Assembly (NCBI RefSeq): GCF_019049655.1 | Contig: NZ_JAFMOX010000063.1 | Span: forward strand, 124,001-188,000 | Direction of reading: 5' to 3' | Length of the DNA: 64,000 bases | Source: Rahnella rivi | GTDB taxonomy: Bacteria > Pseudomonadota > Gammaproteobacteria > Enterobacterales > Enterobacteriaceae | In this document: piece after piece, positions 24,755 to 35,000 of the stretch | Position numbering within the stretch: position 1 is the stretch's first letter | Layout of the letters: the number at the start of each line of letters is the position of its first letter | Position numbers and translations under genes: made by a program | Notes under the pieces: model-generated | Seen by the model: only the letters and a program-made list of their open reading frames with translations | Told to the model about the DNA's origin: nothing | Databases searched by the model: none

Positions 24755-27115
24755 TCAGAACTTCAGGGAACCCTGCATATACAAGGTGCGCGGCTGACCG
24801 GCATACAACCCTTTGTTGTTGTCGTCATAGGCGCGGGTGAAATATTCATGGTCGAAGATGTTCTTCACGCCGAAGGCCAGATTCAGGTTCGCCATGTCTG
24901 CGCCAAACTGATAACCGGCGCGTGCGCCCCACAGCATGAAACCGGGAATGCGGCCGGTGCTGCCATCGGCACTTTCCTCAACGGTGTTGGCGTTGTCAGC
25001 AAACTGACCGGACTGGTATTCACTGTTGACGTTGAAGAACCAGTTGCCCGGCGTGTAATCCAGCCCCAGCGTGCCTTTGTTTTTTGGCGAGAACGGCACC
25101 TGATTACCGTGCGTATCGCCCTCTTCGCGGATCACCGCGTTGACGTAGGCATAGCTGGCGTAGGCAGAAACATTTTCCAGTGTCGGGGACAAATCTGACA
25201 GGTCGTAACGGATCTGGCTCTCCAGCCCGGTGTGACGGGTTTTACCGCGCGCGGTCACGCTGTCGGTGGTCTGGTTGGAGTCGTACTGATTGTTGAAGTT
25301 GATCAGGAACAGGCCGACTTCCGCTTTCACAATGCTGTTATCAAAGCGCGTGCCCAGTTCCCAGGTGCGGGCTTTTTCCGGCTCGATATTGCCGCTGTCC
25401 ACCGCTTTGCCAATCTGGCTGTACTGCACGGTGCCGAAAGATCCTTCGGTGTTGCCGTAAATATTCCAGGCATCATTCAGGTGATACACCACATTCAGCG
25501 CGGGCAGCGGCGCGTTGTAGCTGATCTCCTGCTTGGTGCCTTTGATGTAGTTATTCTGATACGACTGAATATGTTCGTAGCGCATCCCCGGCGTGATGGT
25601 CCAGTCGCCGACGTCGATACGGTCATCGACGTAAAATGCGTTAGCCTGCGTGCCGGACTGGGTATCGCGATCGTACGGGCTGTCGCCGGTCGGCAGGACG
25701 CCGGATTTGGCCGGGCTGTAATAGCGCAGCTCGTGGGTGGATTCGCTGACGTAGCGGTAACCGACGCCCACTTCATGCGCCGTCTGGCCGAGGTTGAAGC
25801 TCTGGCTGTAGCGCGGTTCGATGCCGCGGACCCAATACTGGCGCGGGGAAAGGGTCAGGTTTTTGCCCTGATCGAGATAGCCGCTGCGCAGCGTGTAGGT
25901 ATAGAAGCTCTGGATATTGAATTTATGCTGCTGATCCGGCTGATACTGATAGCCAAAACTCGCCAGCTGGCGGCGTCCCCAGAATTCATCGTAAGGGCGC
26001 GTCGACTGAAAACGGTTGGCGTTGTAATCGGCGCGGGACAAACCGCCCGGCATTTCTGCGCGGCCTTCGTAATATTGCAGCAGGCTGTTAAAGGTGTGAA
26101 CGTCATTGGGCGCGTAACGGGTTTTCAGCATCACGTCGTCGATTTTGGTCGCGCTGTGTTCGCGCCAGTCGCTGCCGCGCGTGCCGGAATACAATAACGC
26201 GCCGCCGAGGCCGTTATCCGCCGTGCCGCCAATCATCAGGTTACCGGTGCCTTTCGGGTCGTTCTGGCTGGAGGTCGGGCTGTAAGTGCCTTCCGTTCCG
26301 GCTTCGATGCCGAAATCTTTCGGAATGGCGCGGGTAACGAAGTTCACCACGCCGCCGACGCTTTGCGGCCCGTAACGCACCGCGCCGCCGCCGCGCACCA
26401 CATCCACCGCGTCCATGTTACCGAGCGAAACCGGCGCAAGGGAAAGCTGCGGCTGGCCGTAAGGCGCAAACGGCACCGGAATGCCGTCCATCAGCACGGT
26501 GGAACGGCTGGCGAGGCGCGGGTTCAGCCCGCGGATACCAAAATTCATCGCCATATCATGGCTGCCGGTGCCGTTATTTTCCGGCGCATTCACGCCCGGA
26601 ATGCGGTTCATCACCTCACGCACCGTCGTCGCGCCGGTTTTGACAAAATCCTCACGGCGGATCACGTCGCGCGCCCCGCCATGTTCAAACACGTCGTTTT
26701 CACGCGCATCAGCCAGCCAGTCGCCGACCACGGTCAGGGATTCCGGCTCCTGAACCGGCGCCGGAATGGCCGCCAGCGTAAACGCATTGTTACCCAATGA
26801 TCGGGCTTCCAGCCCGCTGTCTGCCAGCAGCGCCGTCAGGCCGTCATTGAGGGTGTAATTTCCCTGTAAACCCTTGCTGTGCTTGCCGCGCGTCAGCGAA
26901 GAATCCACCGACAGCGTGATCCCCGCTTTTGCCGCAAACTGATTGAGTGCCGTATCGAGATTGCCTGCCGCAATCTGATACGACGCAGACTGAACCGCCG
27001 CCGCCGCAGGCAGCGCGGTGATCAGCGCAGCAGGAAGGATCGCGCAGTGAATGGCCATCGCCAGTGGTGTTGTGTTGCCAAAAGAACGCAGAACGCGTGA
27101 GCGTGAAATGGACAT
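24755..27115 (-). CDS. fecA: TonB-dependent ferric citrate receptor FecA
   Basis: 786-residue outer-membrane transducer. Order: signal peptide to about residue 40 (ending LPAAAA), an N-terminal STN signalling domain (about 45-120, YQIAAGNLDTALNQFAAKAGI and LNDGLTALLADSGLEA), a TonB box in ESLTVVGD, the plug (about 145-270, with VREVMNRIPGVNAPE and VVRGGGAVRYGPQSVGGVVNFVT), then the 22-strand barrel ending in Phe (MQGSLKF). The STN domain passes the ferric-citrate signal to FecR, which activates FecI. A FecI-type promoter candidate lies upstream (27159-27198). Gene order fecI-fecR-fecA-fecB-fecC-fecD-fecE is complete. Confidence 0.95.
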   Translation of the reverse strand: MSISRSRVLRSFGNTTPLAMAIHCAILPAALITALPAAAAVQSASYQIAAGNLDTALNQFAAKAGITLSVDSSLTRGKHSKGLQGNYTLNDGLTALLADSGLEARSLGNNAFTLAAIPAPVQEPESLTVVGDWLADARENDVFEHGGARDVIRREDFVKTGATTVREVMNRIPGVNAPENNGTGSHDMAMNFGIRGLNPRLASRSTVLMDGIPVPFAPYGQPQLSLAPVSLGNMDAVDVVRGGGAVRYGPQSVGGVVNFVTRAIPKDFGIEAGTEGTYSPTSSQNDPKGTGNLMIGGTADNGLGGALLYSGTRGSDWREHSATKIDDVMLKTRYAPNDVHTFNSLLQYYEGRAEMPGGLSRADYNANRFQSTRPYDEFWGRRQLASFGYQYQPDQQHKFNIQSFYTYTLRSGYLDQGKNLTLSPRQYWVRGIEPRYSQSFNLGQTAHEVGVGYRYVSESTHELRYYSPAKSGVLPTGDSPYDRDTQSGTQANAFYVDDRIDVGDWTITPGMRYEHIQSYQNNYIKGTKQEISYNAPLPALNVVYHLNDAWNIYGNTEGSFGTVQYSQIGKAVDSGNIEPEKARTWELGTRFDNSIVKAEVGLFLINFNNQYDSNQTTDSVTARGKTRHTGLESQIRYDLSDLSPTLENVSAYASYAYVNAVIREEGDTHGNQVPFSPKNKGTLGLDYTPGNWFFNVNSEYQSGQFADNANTVEESADGSTGRIPGFMLWGARAGYQFGADMANLNLAFGVKNIFDHEYFTRAYDDNNKGLYAGQPRTLYMQGSLKF

Positions 27116-27158
27116 ACCCTCTCCAGATTTTATGTTTTTGCTGTGTGTTTTTTTCAGT

Positions 27159-27198
27159 GCTGCATAGGAGTCGGATGAGAATGCAAAAGGGACAATCG
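27159..27198 (-). promoter_or_regulatory. candidate FecI-dependent fecA promoter
   Basis: On the minus strand the 132-bp fecR-fecA gap contains CGATTGTCCCTTTTGC followed by TTCTCATCCGACTC. From memory this closely resembles the E. coli fecA promoter, which is read by the FecI sigma factor. The match is recalled, not computed. Confidence 0.5.
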
Positions 27199-27247
27199 CG
27201 AATGCGATTATTTATCATTTTTATTTGCAGGTGGTATTACGGCAGCA

Positions 27248-28210
27248 TTACGCGGGCACCACGTTCACCCAGTAGCGGGTCAGGGTGTGGATCCTGACGG
27301 GTAACGTGCGTGAAAGAATGTTGAGGACCGCGTCGGTGTCGTTGAGCGGGAAAGTGCCGCTGATGCGCAGATTTGCAACAGCGGGGTCGCAGCTCAGATG
27401 GCCGTGACGGTAACGCGCCAGTTCATCCACCACTTCCGCCAGAGGCCGGTCGCTGACGCTCAGCACGCCTTTGCTCCAGCTGCCCGCTCCGCCCGAAAGA
27501 GCCGTCACCTCGCCAAATGCGCTGGCGGTAAAACGGACGGTTTGGCCTTCGCTGACCTGCAAGCGCTGGCCCGGCAGCGTGATTTCCACCGCGTGTTTCA
27601 GCACGGTCAGGCGGGTCGCGTCATCAAACTGGCGGACGATAAATTCCGTGCCGAGGGCGCGCAGCATGCCCTGCTGCGTTTGCACCAGGAAAGGCCGCGA
27701 GACGGGCTGCGTATCCTGCGCGGTGATGATGCTGATTTCGCCCTGATGCAGGCGGATCAGCCTCTCTTGCGGGGTAAAACGGATATCGGCGGCGCTGGCG
27801 GTGTTAAGCGAAAGTTGGGAACCGTCTTGCAGACGCAGCGTTTTGATTTCGCCGGTGGCGGTGCGCGCATCCGCCAGCAGGCCTTGTCCGGCGGGCGTCT
27901 GCCACGCTTTCCAGCTGCCGCCCAGCCCGAGCAGCACCAGCAATCCTTTCAGCACGCGGCGGCGGGTGACCTCCGACTGCTGGCGCGCATGATTGAGCGT
28001 CTGATAACTGAAGCGGCCAGGCATGCTGTGCAACTGACCCTGTAAGGATTCCACCCGCTGCCAGGCCCAGCGGTGGTCTTCGTGCTGCGCCAGCCAGCGT
28101 TGCCATTTCTGATTTTGTTGCGCCGTCACCTCGCCGGAGCACAAGGTGGCGAACCACTGCGCGGCCATTTTCAGCGCCAGACGCTGATTATCGGTAAGGG
28201 AGGACGTCAT
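27248..28210 (-). CDS. fecR: anti-sigma/sigma-activating transducer FecR
   Basis: 320 residues from ATG 28210 (five bases after the fecI stop); the frame to 28246 overlaps fecI and is unlikely. Cytoplasmic N-terminus with the DUF4880 motif AQQNQKWQRWLAQHEDHRWAWQRVE, one transmembrane helix near residues 85-105 (RRRVLKGLLVLLGLGG), and a periplasmic FecR domain (GEIKTLRLQDGSQLSLNTASA, LGTEFIVRQFDD, SVSDRPLAEVVDELARYR). It passes the signal from the FecA N-terminus across the membrane to FecI. Confidence 0.94.
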   Translation of the reverse strand: MTSSLTDNQRLALKMAAQWFATLCSGEVTAQQNQKWQRWLAQHEDHRWAWQRVESLQGQLHSMPGRFSYQTLNHARQQSEVTRRRVLKGLLVLLGLGGSWKAWQTPAGQGLLADARTATGEIKTLRLQDGSQLSLNTASAADIRFTPQERLIRLHQGEISIITAQDTQPVSRPFLVQTQQGMLRALGTEFIVRQFDDATRLTVLKHAVEITLPGQRLQVSEGQTVRFTASAFGEVTALSGGAGSWSKGVLSVSDRPLAEVVDELARYRHGHLSCDPAVANLRISGTFPLNDTDAVLNILSRTLPVRIHTLTRYWVNVVPA

Positions 28211-28215
28211 TGCGC

Positions 28216-28734
28216 TCAGCCATGTTCCAGGCTGAACAGCAGACAATGCTCAGTGGCTTTCGCCATGTACTTTTTAACCGAACTGACCGAAACGTTCAGA
28301 CGCCGGGCGATCACCGGATAGGTCAGCCCTTCCAGCTGGGAGAGCAAAAAAGCCTGACGCACTTTTTCGCCCAGGCCGTCGAGCATCGTATCGATCTGTT
28401 GCAGGGTTTCGAGCAGGCACTGGCGCTGTTCCGGCGATGGCATATGCGCTTCCGGCATAAGCGCCAGCATGTCGAGATAAGCGCGTTCCAGCGCGTTGCG
28501 GCGGAAAAAATCCACCATCACCCGGCGGGCAATGGTGCAGAGAAAGGATTTGGGTTCGCGAATTTCCTGCGCACTGTCGCCGGTCAGGACGCGCATAAAG
28601 GTGTCCTGCGCCAGATCGTCGGCGTCATTGGCCGACCCCAGTTTTAACCGGAGCCAGTTTTTCAGCCAGCGGTGGTGCGAGCTGTAGAGCGCTTCAAACG
28701 CGCGGGCGGGCGATACGGCAGCGTTGATGGACAT
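28216..28734 (-). CDS. fecI: ECF sigma factor FecI
   Basis: 172 residues, as in E. coli (173). Sigma region 2 is DADDLAQDTFMRVL and REPKSFLCTIARRVMVDFFRR; region 4 is LEGLTYPVIARRLNVSVSSVKKYMAKA. It directs RNA polymerase to the fecA promoter when ferric citrate binds FecA. A Fur box lies 45 bp upstream, so the regulator genes respond to iron. Confidence 0.95.
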   Translation of the reverse strand: MSINAAVSPARAFEALYSSHHRWLKNWLRLKLGSANDADDLAQDTFMRVLTGDSAQEIREPKSFLCTIARRVMVDFFRRNALERAYLDMLALMPEAHMPSPEQRQCLLETLQQIDTMLDGLGEKVRQAFLLSQLEGLTYPVIARRLNVSVSSVKKYMAKATEHCLLFSLEHG

Positions 28735-28779
28735 AGAAAGTTACATAACCAGACCAGAAATTCACCATTGGATAATAAT

Positions 28780-28797
28780 TGATAATAGTTATCATTA
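28780..28797 (-). promoter_or_regulatory. Fur box upstream of fecI
   Basis: TGATAATAGTTATCATTA, close to the Fur consensus GATAATGATAATCATTATC; a further GATAAT unit (28771-28776) extends it. It should silence fecIR when iron is plentiful. Confidence 0.85.
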
Positions 28798-29011
28798 CAA
28801 TCGAGGATCCTGCGCCTTTTCCCGTCGGGCCTGCGCAAATGTGAAAAGAAAACCGACATCCCGCGCATTAACACACTAAGCTTGGAGGAGACACGCGTTA
28901 CCGGTGCCTGTTCCGATATGCCTCCCTGCCCCTGACCTCTTTATCTCACTATGTGAACTCTTATCGCAGCTCAGGCAACTGCCTTCTCGGGTCCGCATAA
29001 GGAATGTTGAC

Positions 29012-32000
29012 GTGAAAAATGCTGTCTTCAGTTGGTTCAAAAGTAAAGGAGCACCACCTGTATCACCGGCCACCCGACGTCATCGCGCCAGCGCGCTTGA
29101 ACAGTCCACGCCGATCCGTGCCGAGCTTTTTTCGGCAGACCAGATGGAACGCTACGGCGGAAAGCTGGCCCTCTCGCATAAGTTATCCAAGAAGAAACTC
29201 CCCTACTATCTGCTCAAACGCCTCGATGACAATGAGAAGGTCCTGACCCGCAGCTGTCTGATCCTCAGCAGTGGCGAAAAAGCCAGTATCACCCCCGCCG
29301 GTGAATGGCTGCTGGATAACTACTATCTGATCGAAGAACAAATCCGCGTGGTGCGTCAGCTGTTGCCGAAAAACTTCGGCAAGGGTTTGCCCTCGCTGGG
29401 ATCACCGCATTTTTGCCCGCGCATTTACGACATCGCCACCGAGGTGGTCAGCCACAGCGACGGCCTGTGGGACATTAAAACCCTGACCCGTTTTCTCTCC
29501 ACTTATCAGAGCGTCAGGCCGCTGACGCTGGGTGAACTGTGGGCGTTTCCGGGGATGTTGCGTCTGGCGCTGATAGAGAATCTGCGCCGCGTGAGCATTG
29601 AAGTCGCCAACGCCCAGAAAGAACGCAATCTGGCGGATTTCTGGGTCAATAAATTGCAGGACAGCGCCGAAAACGATCCGGCCAGTCAGATCATTGTGAT
29701 TGCCGATATGGCGCGCACCAATCCGCCGCGCACCAGTGCGTTTGTCGCCGAACTGGTGCGCCGCCTGCAGGGCCACGGATCCATGCTGGCGCTGCCGCTG
29801 ACCTGGGTGGAACAACGTCTGAGCGAAGTCGGCCTGACGCAGCGCGAAGTCATCGACAAATTCAATCAGCAACTGGCGGCAAATCAGCTTTCCGTCAGTA
29901 ACAGCATCATGGGGTTACGCCAGCTCACCGAAATGGACTGGGCGGATTTCGCCGAAAATCTCAGCGTGGTGGAGAAAATCCTGCGCGGCGATCCGGCCAG
30001 TATTTACGCCACCATGCATTTCGACACGCGTGACAATTACCGCCATCAGATTGAACGGCTTTCGCGTAACTCCCGTCATGATGAAGCCGCCGTCGCGGCC
30101 CGCGCCGTGGCGCTGGCGCAGCAGGCCGGCGGCACTTACCAGCAGCAACACGTCGGGTATTACCTGATTGGCCCCGGCCGACCGGTGCTGGAAAAAGAGT
30201 TGCAGGTGCGCTTTTCGCTGCTTAACCGCGCGCGCGCCAAACTCAGCCAGACGCCGCTGCTGTCGTGGCTGGGCAGTTTGTTACTGGTCACCACCGCCGT
30301 CACCGCCGATGCGCTGTACCGCTCCGGCCATCCGGGCAATAACTGGCTGTGGTGGGCATTGCTGGTGCCGGTAATGCTGGTCGCCAGCCAGTTTGCCCTT
30401 AATCTGCTCAGTGAAATCACCACCCGCAGCCGCACGCCGCAGCCGTTGCCGCGTCTGGAATTTGTTGGTGGCATTCCTGAAAGCGCCAGCACGCTGGTGG
30501 TGATCCCCTGCCTGCTTGGCAGCCGTAAAAATATCGACGCACTGATCAACAGCCTCGAAGTCTGTTATCTCGGCAACGTGTTGCCGAATCTGAATTTCGC
30601 GCTGCTCAGCGATTTTCACGACAGCGAAGAGCCGCACAGTGAGGACAACGATACCCTGCTGGTGTATGCCCGGCAGAAAATCCAGCAGCTCAACAGACGT
30701 TACACCGTCACGCAAGGCGCGCTTTTCACTTTGCTGCACCGTGACAGCGAAAAGAATGCCGCTCAGGGCGTGTGGATGGGTTATGAACGCAAACGCGGCA
30801 AACTCAACGCGCTTAATCTCTGGTTACGCGGCCACGGCGAACCGTTTTCGCTGATCGAAGGCAGCACGCAGGCGAATTTGCAGCAGGTGAAGTACGTGAT
30901 CACGCTCGACAGCGACACCGTCCTGCCGCGTGCCACGGCGCATCAGCTGGTGGCGGCGATGGCCCACCCGCTGAACCATCCGGTGTATGACGAACAGCGC
31001 CATCTGGTGGTGTCCGGTTACGCCATTCTCCAGCCGCGTCTGGCGGAAGAGATCCCCGCCAACGGCCAGGGGCGCTATGCCGCTTTGTGCAGCAGCGTGC
31101 CGGGCAACGATCCTTACTCGTCGATGTCGTCAGACATTTATCAGGATTTGTTCGGCGAAGGCTCTTTTGTCGGCAAGGGGATTTACGATGTTGATATGTT
31201 TATCCGCGCCAACGAAAACACCTGCCCGGAAAATCTGGTGCTCAGCCACGATCTGCTGGAAGGCTGTTACGCCCGTTCCGGCATGCTCAGCGATGTCGTG
31301 CTTTACGAGCAATATCCCGATCATTATCTGGCCGACGTGGCGCGTAAAACCCGCTGGATCCGTGGCGACTGGCAACTGCTGAACTGGCTGCGTTTTCGTG
31401 TCCGTCAGGAGGACGGGCAGCGCTGCCGCAATCCGCTGACCACCCTTTCGCGCTGGAAATTGTTTGATAACCTGCGCCGCAGTCTGGTCGCCCCGGCCTT
31501 TTTGGTGATCATCTTTTGCACCGTGGCGCTGGTGCCAAACAAAATGTACTGGTTTGGATTTATCGCCGCGATGCTGCTGTTTCCGGTGCTGGTCGCGCTG
31601 GTGCTGGATTTACTCAATAAAGGCCCGCGCCGTTCGCTGCTCCCCCATCTGAAAAGCGTGGCCTCCGCCACCCTCAGCCGCCTGTCGCGCATTTTCGTGA
31701 CGCTGATGACGCTGCCGCATGAAGCGGTCTACTCGGTGCAGGCGATTTTACTGACGCTGTGGCGGCTCAACGTCAGCCACCGTAAGTTGCACGAATGGGC
31801 CAGCATCAACGTCAGTGAGAAAAGCCGCGCGCAGTCGCCGGAATATTTCTACCGCCGCATGTGGGCAAACCCGCTGGCCGGGATTGCGCTGGTGATGTTG
31901 CCCACGCTGACCCATTCTTCGCTGGTCTGGGCGGCGCTGCCACTCGGCATTCTCTGGTTCCTCGGGCCGCGCGTCATGTGCTGGCTGAGCCAGCCCGCGT

Positions 32001-35000
32001 CACGTCCGGCACCCGATCTGGACGCACAGCAGCGTATTTTCCTGCGTCAGGCGGCACGTCAGACCTGGTCATTCTTTGAGACATTCGTCAATGAGCAGGA
32101 AAACTGGCTGCCGCCGGATAACTATCAGGAAATCCCGCAGCCGGTGGTGGCGCATCGCACCTCGCCGACCAATATCGGCCTCTCTTTGCTGGCCAATATT
32201 ACCGCCTGGGATTTCGGCTACATCACGCAGGGCGAAGTGTTACTGCGCACCAGCCAGACGCTCGATACGCTGGATAAACTCGAGCATTATCGCGGCCATC
32301 TGTACAACTGGTACGACACGCGCACGCTGGAACCGCTCAATCCGCGCTACATTTCCAGCGTTGACAGCGGCAACTTCGCCGGACATCTGCTGACCCTGAG
32401 CACCGGCCTGCACCTGTGGCGTGTGCAACCTGCGGTTAACCTTCCGCAATGGCTGACCGGCCTGGAAGACACGCTGTATCTGGCCGAAAATAAAAACGGC
32501 GCGGCCGCCATGGCAAAACTGCGCGAGAGCTGGACGCAGGCCAGTACGGCGCAGGGCGAGGAGATCTTTGTTCACCTGCGGGCCATGCGGGCGCTGATCG
32601 CCACCTCGTCGGAAGGTTATCTGCCACGGCTGGCGGAACAGCTGGATGCCGGGCTGGCCGAGTGGTCTGCGTTTTATGGCTGGCTGTCGCCACAGGCTTA
32701 CCACGAGCCTCTGCCTTCGCTGTTATGGCTGGCGCAGCAGGATGCCCTGAGCTCGCCGCAACTTTCCCGCGCCATCGGGCTGGCGCGTCAGCGTCTGGAC
32801 ATTATCGGTGAGCTGGAACAACGCCTGAACGATCACGCGCACATGGATTTCCGCTTCCTGTACGACACCAACACCCATTTGCTGACCGTCGGTTACAACT
32901 GCGATGCGCATAAAATGGACAGCGGAAAATACGATCTGCTGCCGTCTGAAATTCGCCTGACCAACTATGTGACCATTGCCACCAACCAGCTGCCACAAAA
33001 AAGCTGGTTCGCGCTGGGCCGGTTATTCACCGTGATCGACAAACAGCCTTCGCTGATGTCGTGGAGCGGGTCGATGTTTGAATACCTGATGCCGCAGCTG
33101 GTGATGCCCGCTTATCCCGATACGCTGCTGGTACAAATGTGCCAGACCGCCGTTGACCGACAAATCGCCTGGGGCAAGGAGAACAACGTGCCGTGGGGGA
33201 TTTCGGAGTCGGCGTACGCGGCCTTTGATCTCAACCAGAATTACCAGTATCACGCCTTTGGTGTACCCGGCCTCGGGCTGAAGCGCGGGCTGGGCGAAGA
33301 CATGGTGGTCGCGCCTTACGCCACCATGATGGCGCTGATGTTCCGTCCGCAGGAGGCTTGCCTCAATCTGGTCGAACTGGAAAACTGCGGCGCGCGCGGC
33401 GAATACGGCTTTTACGACGCGCTTGATTACAGCCCGTCGCGGCTGGTTCGCGGGCAGATTTACATCGTGGTGCGTTCTTACATGGCGCACCATCAGGGAA
33501 TGGGGTTCCTCGCGCTGGCGAACGTGTTGCTCGATTCCCCGATGCCTGCGCGCTTTGCAGCGAATGCGGCATTTCAGTCCGCCCGCCTGCTGTTGCAGGA
33601 ACGCGTGCCGGATGCGGTCGAGCTTTACAGCCCGCGCCGTCACTTTGAGTCGCACGACAGCACGCTGCAAAAGGTCAACGTCGAACTGCGCGAATTCACC
33701 GACGTGGACAGCCCGACGCCGGAAGTTCAGCTGCTCTCCAACACGAATTATCACCTGATGGTGACGCAGGCTGGCGGCAGCGTCAGCCGCTGGAAAGATC
33801 TGACGTTAACCCGCTGGCGGGAAGATGCGACGCGGGATCATCGCGGCATCTTCTGCTACCTGAGCGATCCGGCCACCGGTGAAATCTCCAGCAATACCTG
33901 GCAGCCCGCAGGCAAACAAAAAGGCACTTATCACGCGGTGCTGACAGACTCCGGGGCGGAGTTCACCCGTACACAGGGTTCGCTGACCCTGAAAACGCAC
34001 ATCGTGGTGTCACCGGAAGACGACGTGGAAATCCGCCGTATGACGATCACGCACCACGGACGTCGTCCGCGTACGGTGGAAATCACCACCTATGCGGAAG
34101 TGGTACTGGCTCCGGCGGCCAACGATGCCACCCATCCGGCGTTCAGCAACCTGTTTGTGCAGACCGAACTGGTGCCTGCGCAGGAAGGGATTTTGTGCCA
34201 CCGCCGCCCGCGCGAGCCGGACGAGCATTGCCCGTGGATGTTCCACATGATGGCGATCCACGGTCCGGTCGAACGGGAAACCTCGTTCGAAACCGATCGC
34301 GCAGCCTTTATCGGACGCGGCCACACCGCGGCGCATCCGCAGGCGTTGCAACAGCCCGGCAAACTCAGTAACAGCGCCGGTGCGGTGCTCGACCCCGTTC
34401 TGGCCATCCGCCAGCGTATCCGCCTGAAACCCGGCGTGCCGGTGGTGGTCGATATGGTGTATGGCATCGGCGACACCCGCCTGCAAAGCCTGGCGCTGCT
34501 GGAAAAATACCGCGACCACCATATTGCTGATCGGGTATTCGAAATCGCCTGGTCGCACAGTCAGGTTGTTCTGCGCCAGCTCAACGCCACCGAAGATGAC
34601 GCCGGGCTGTTTAACCGTCTGGCCGGTGCGTTGCTGTTCGCCAGTCAGGAAATGCGCGGTGATGCTCAGACCATTATCCATAACCGGCGCGGGCAGTCCG
34701 GCCTGTGGGGGCTTTCACTCTCGGGCGATCTGCCGATCGTGCTGCTCACCCTCTCCAGCAGCGAAAACATCAATCTGGTGAAACTGCTGATCCGCGCGCA
34801 CAACTACTGGCGGCTGAAAGGCCTGAAAGTCGATTTGGTGCTGCTCTCCAACGATCCGGGCGGTTATCAGCAGGCGCTGCAAAACCAGATCCTCGGCCTG
34901 GTGGCTTCCGGCGCGGGCTCCAGCCAGACCGATATTCCGGGCGGGATATTTGTGCGTAACGGCGAGCAGATCTCGCAGGAAGACCGCACGCTGCTGATGA

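Noticed and set aside
25232..26197. 321-codon open frame opposite fecA
   Set aside because: Antisense to the fecA barrel; no ribosome site or recognisable motif.
33023..34681. Long minus-strand frames opposite the glucan synthase (33023-33754 and 34010-34681)
   Set aside because: Inside a single 8.5-kb gene with continuous domain features on the plus strand; low-complexity His/Arg-rich translations.
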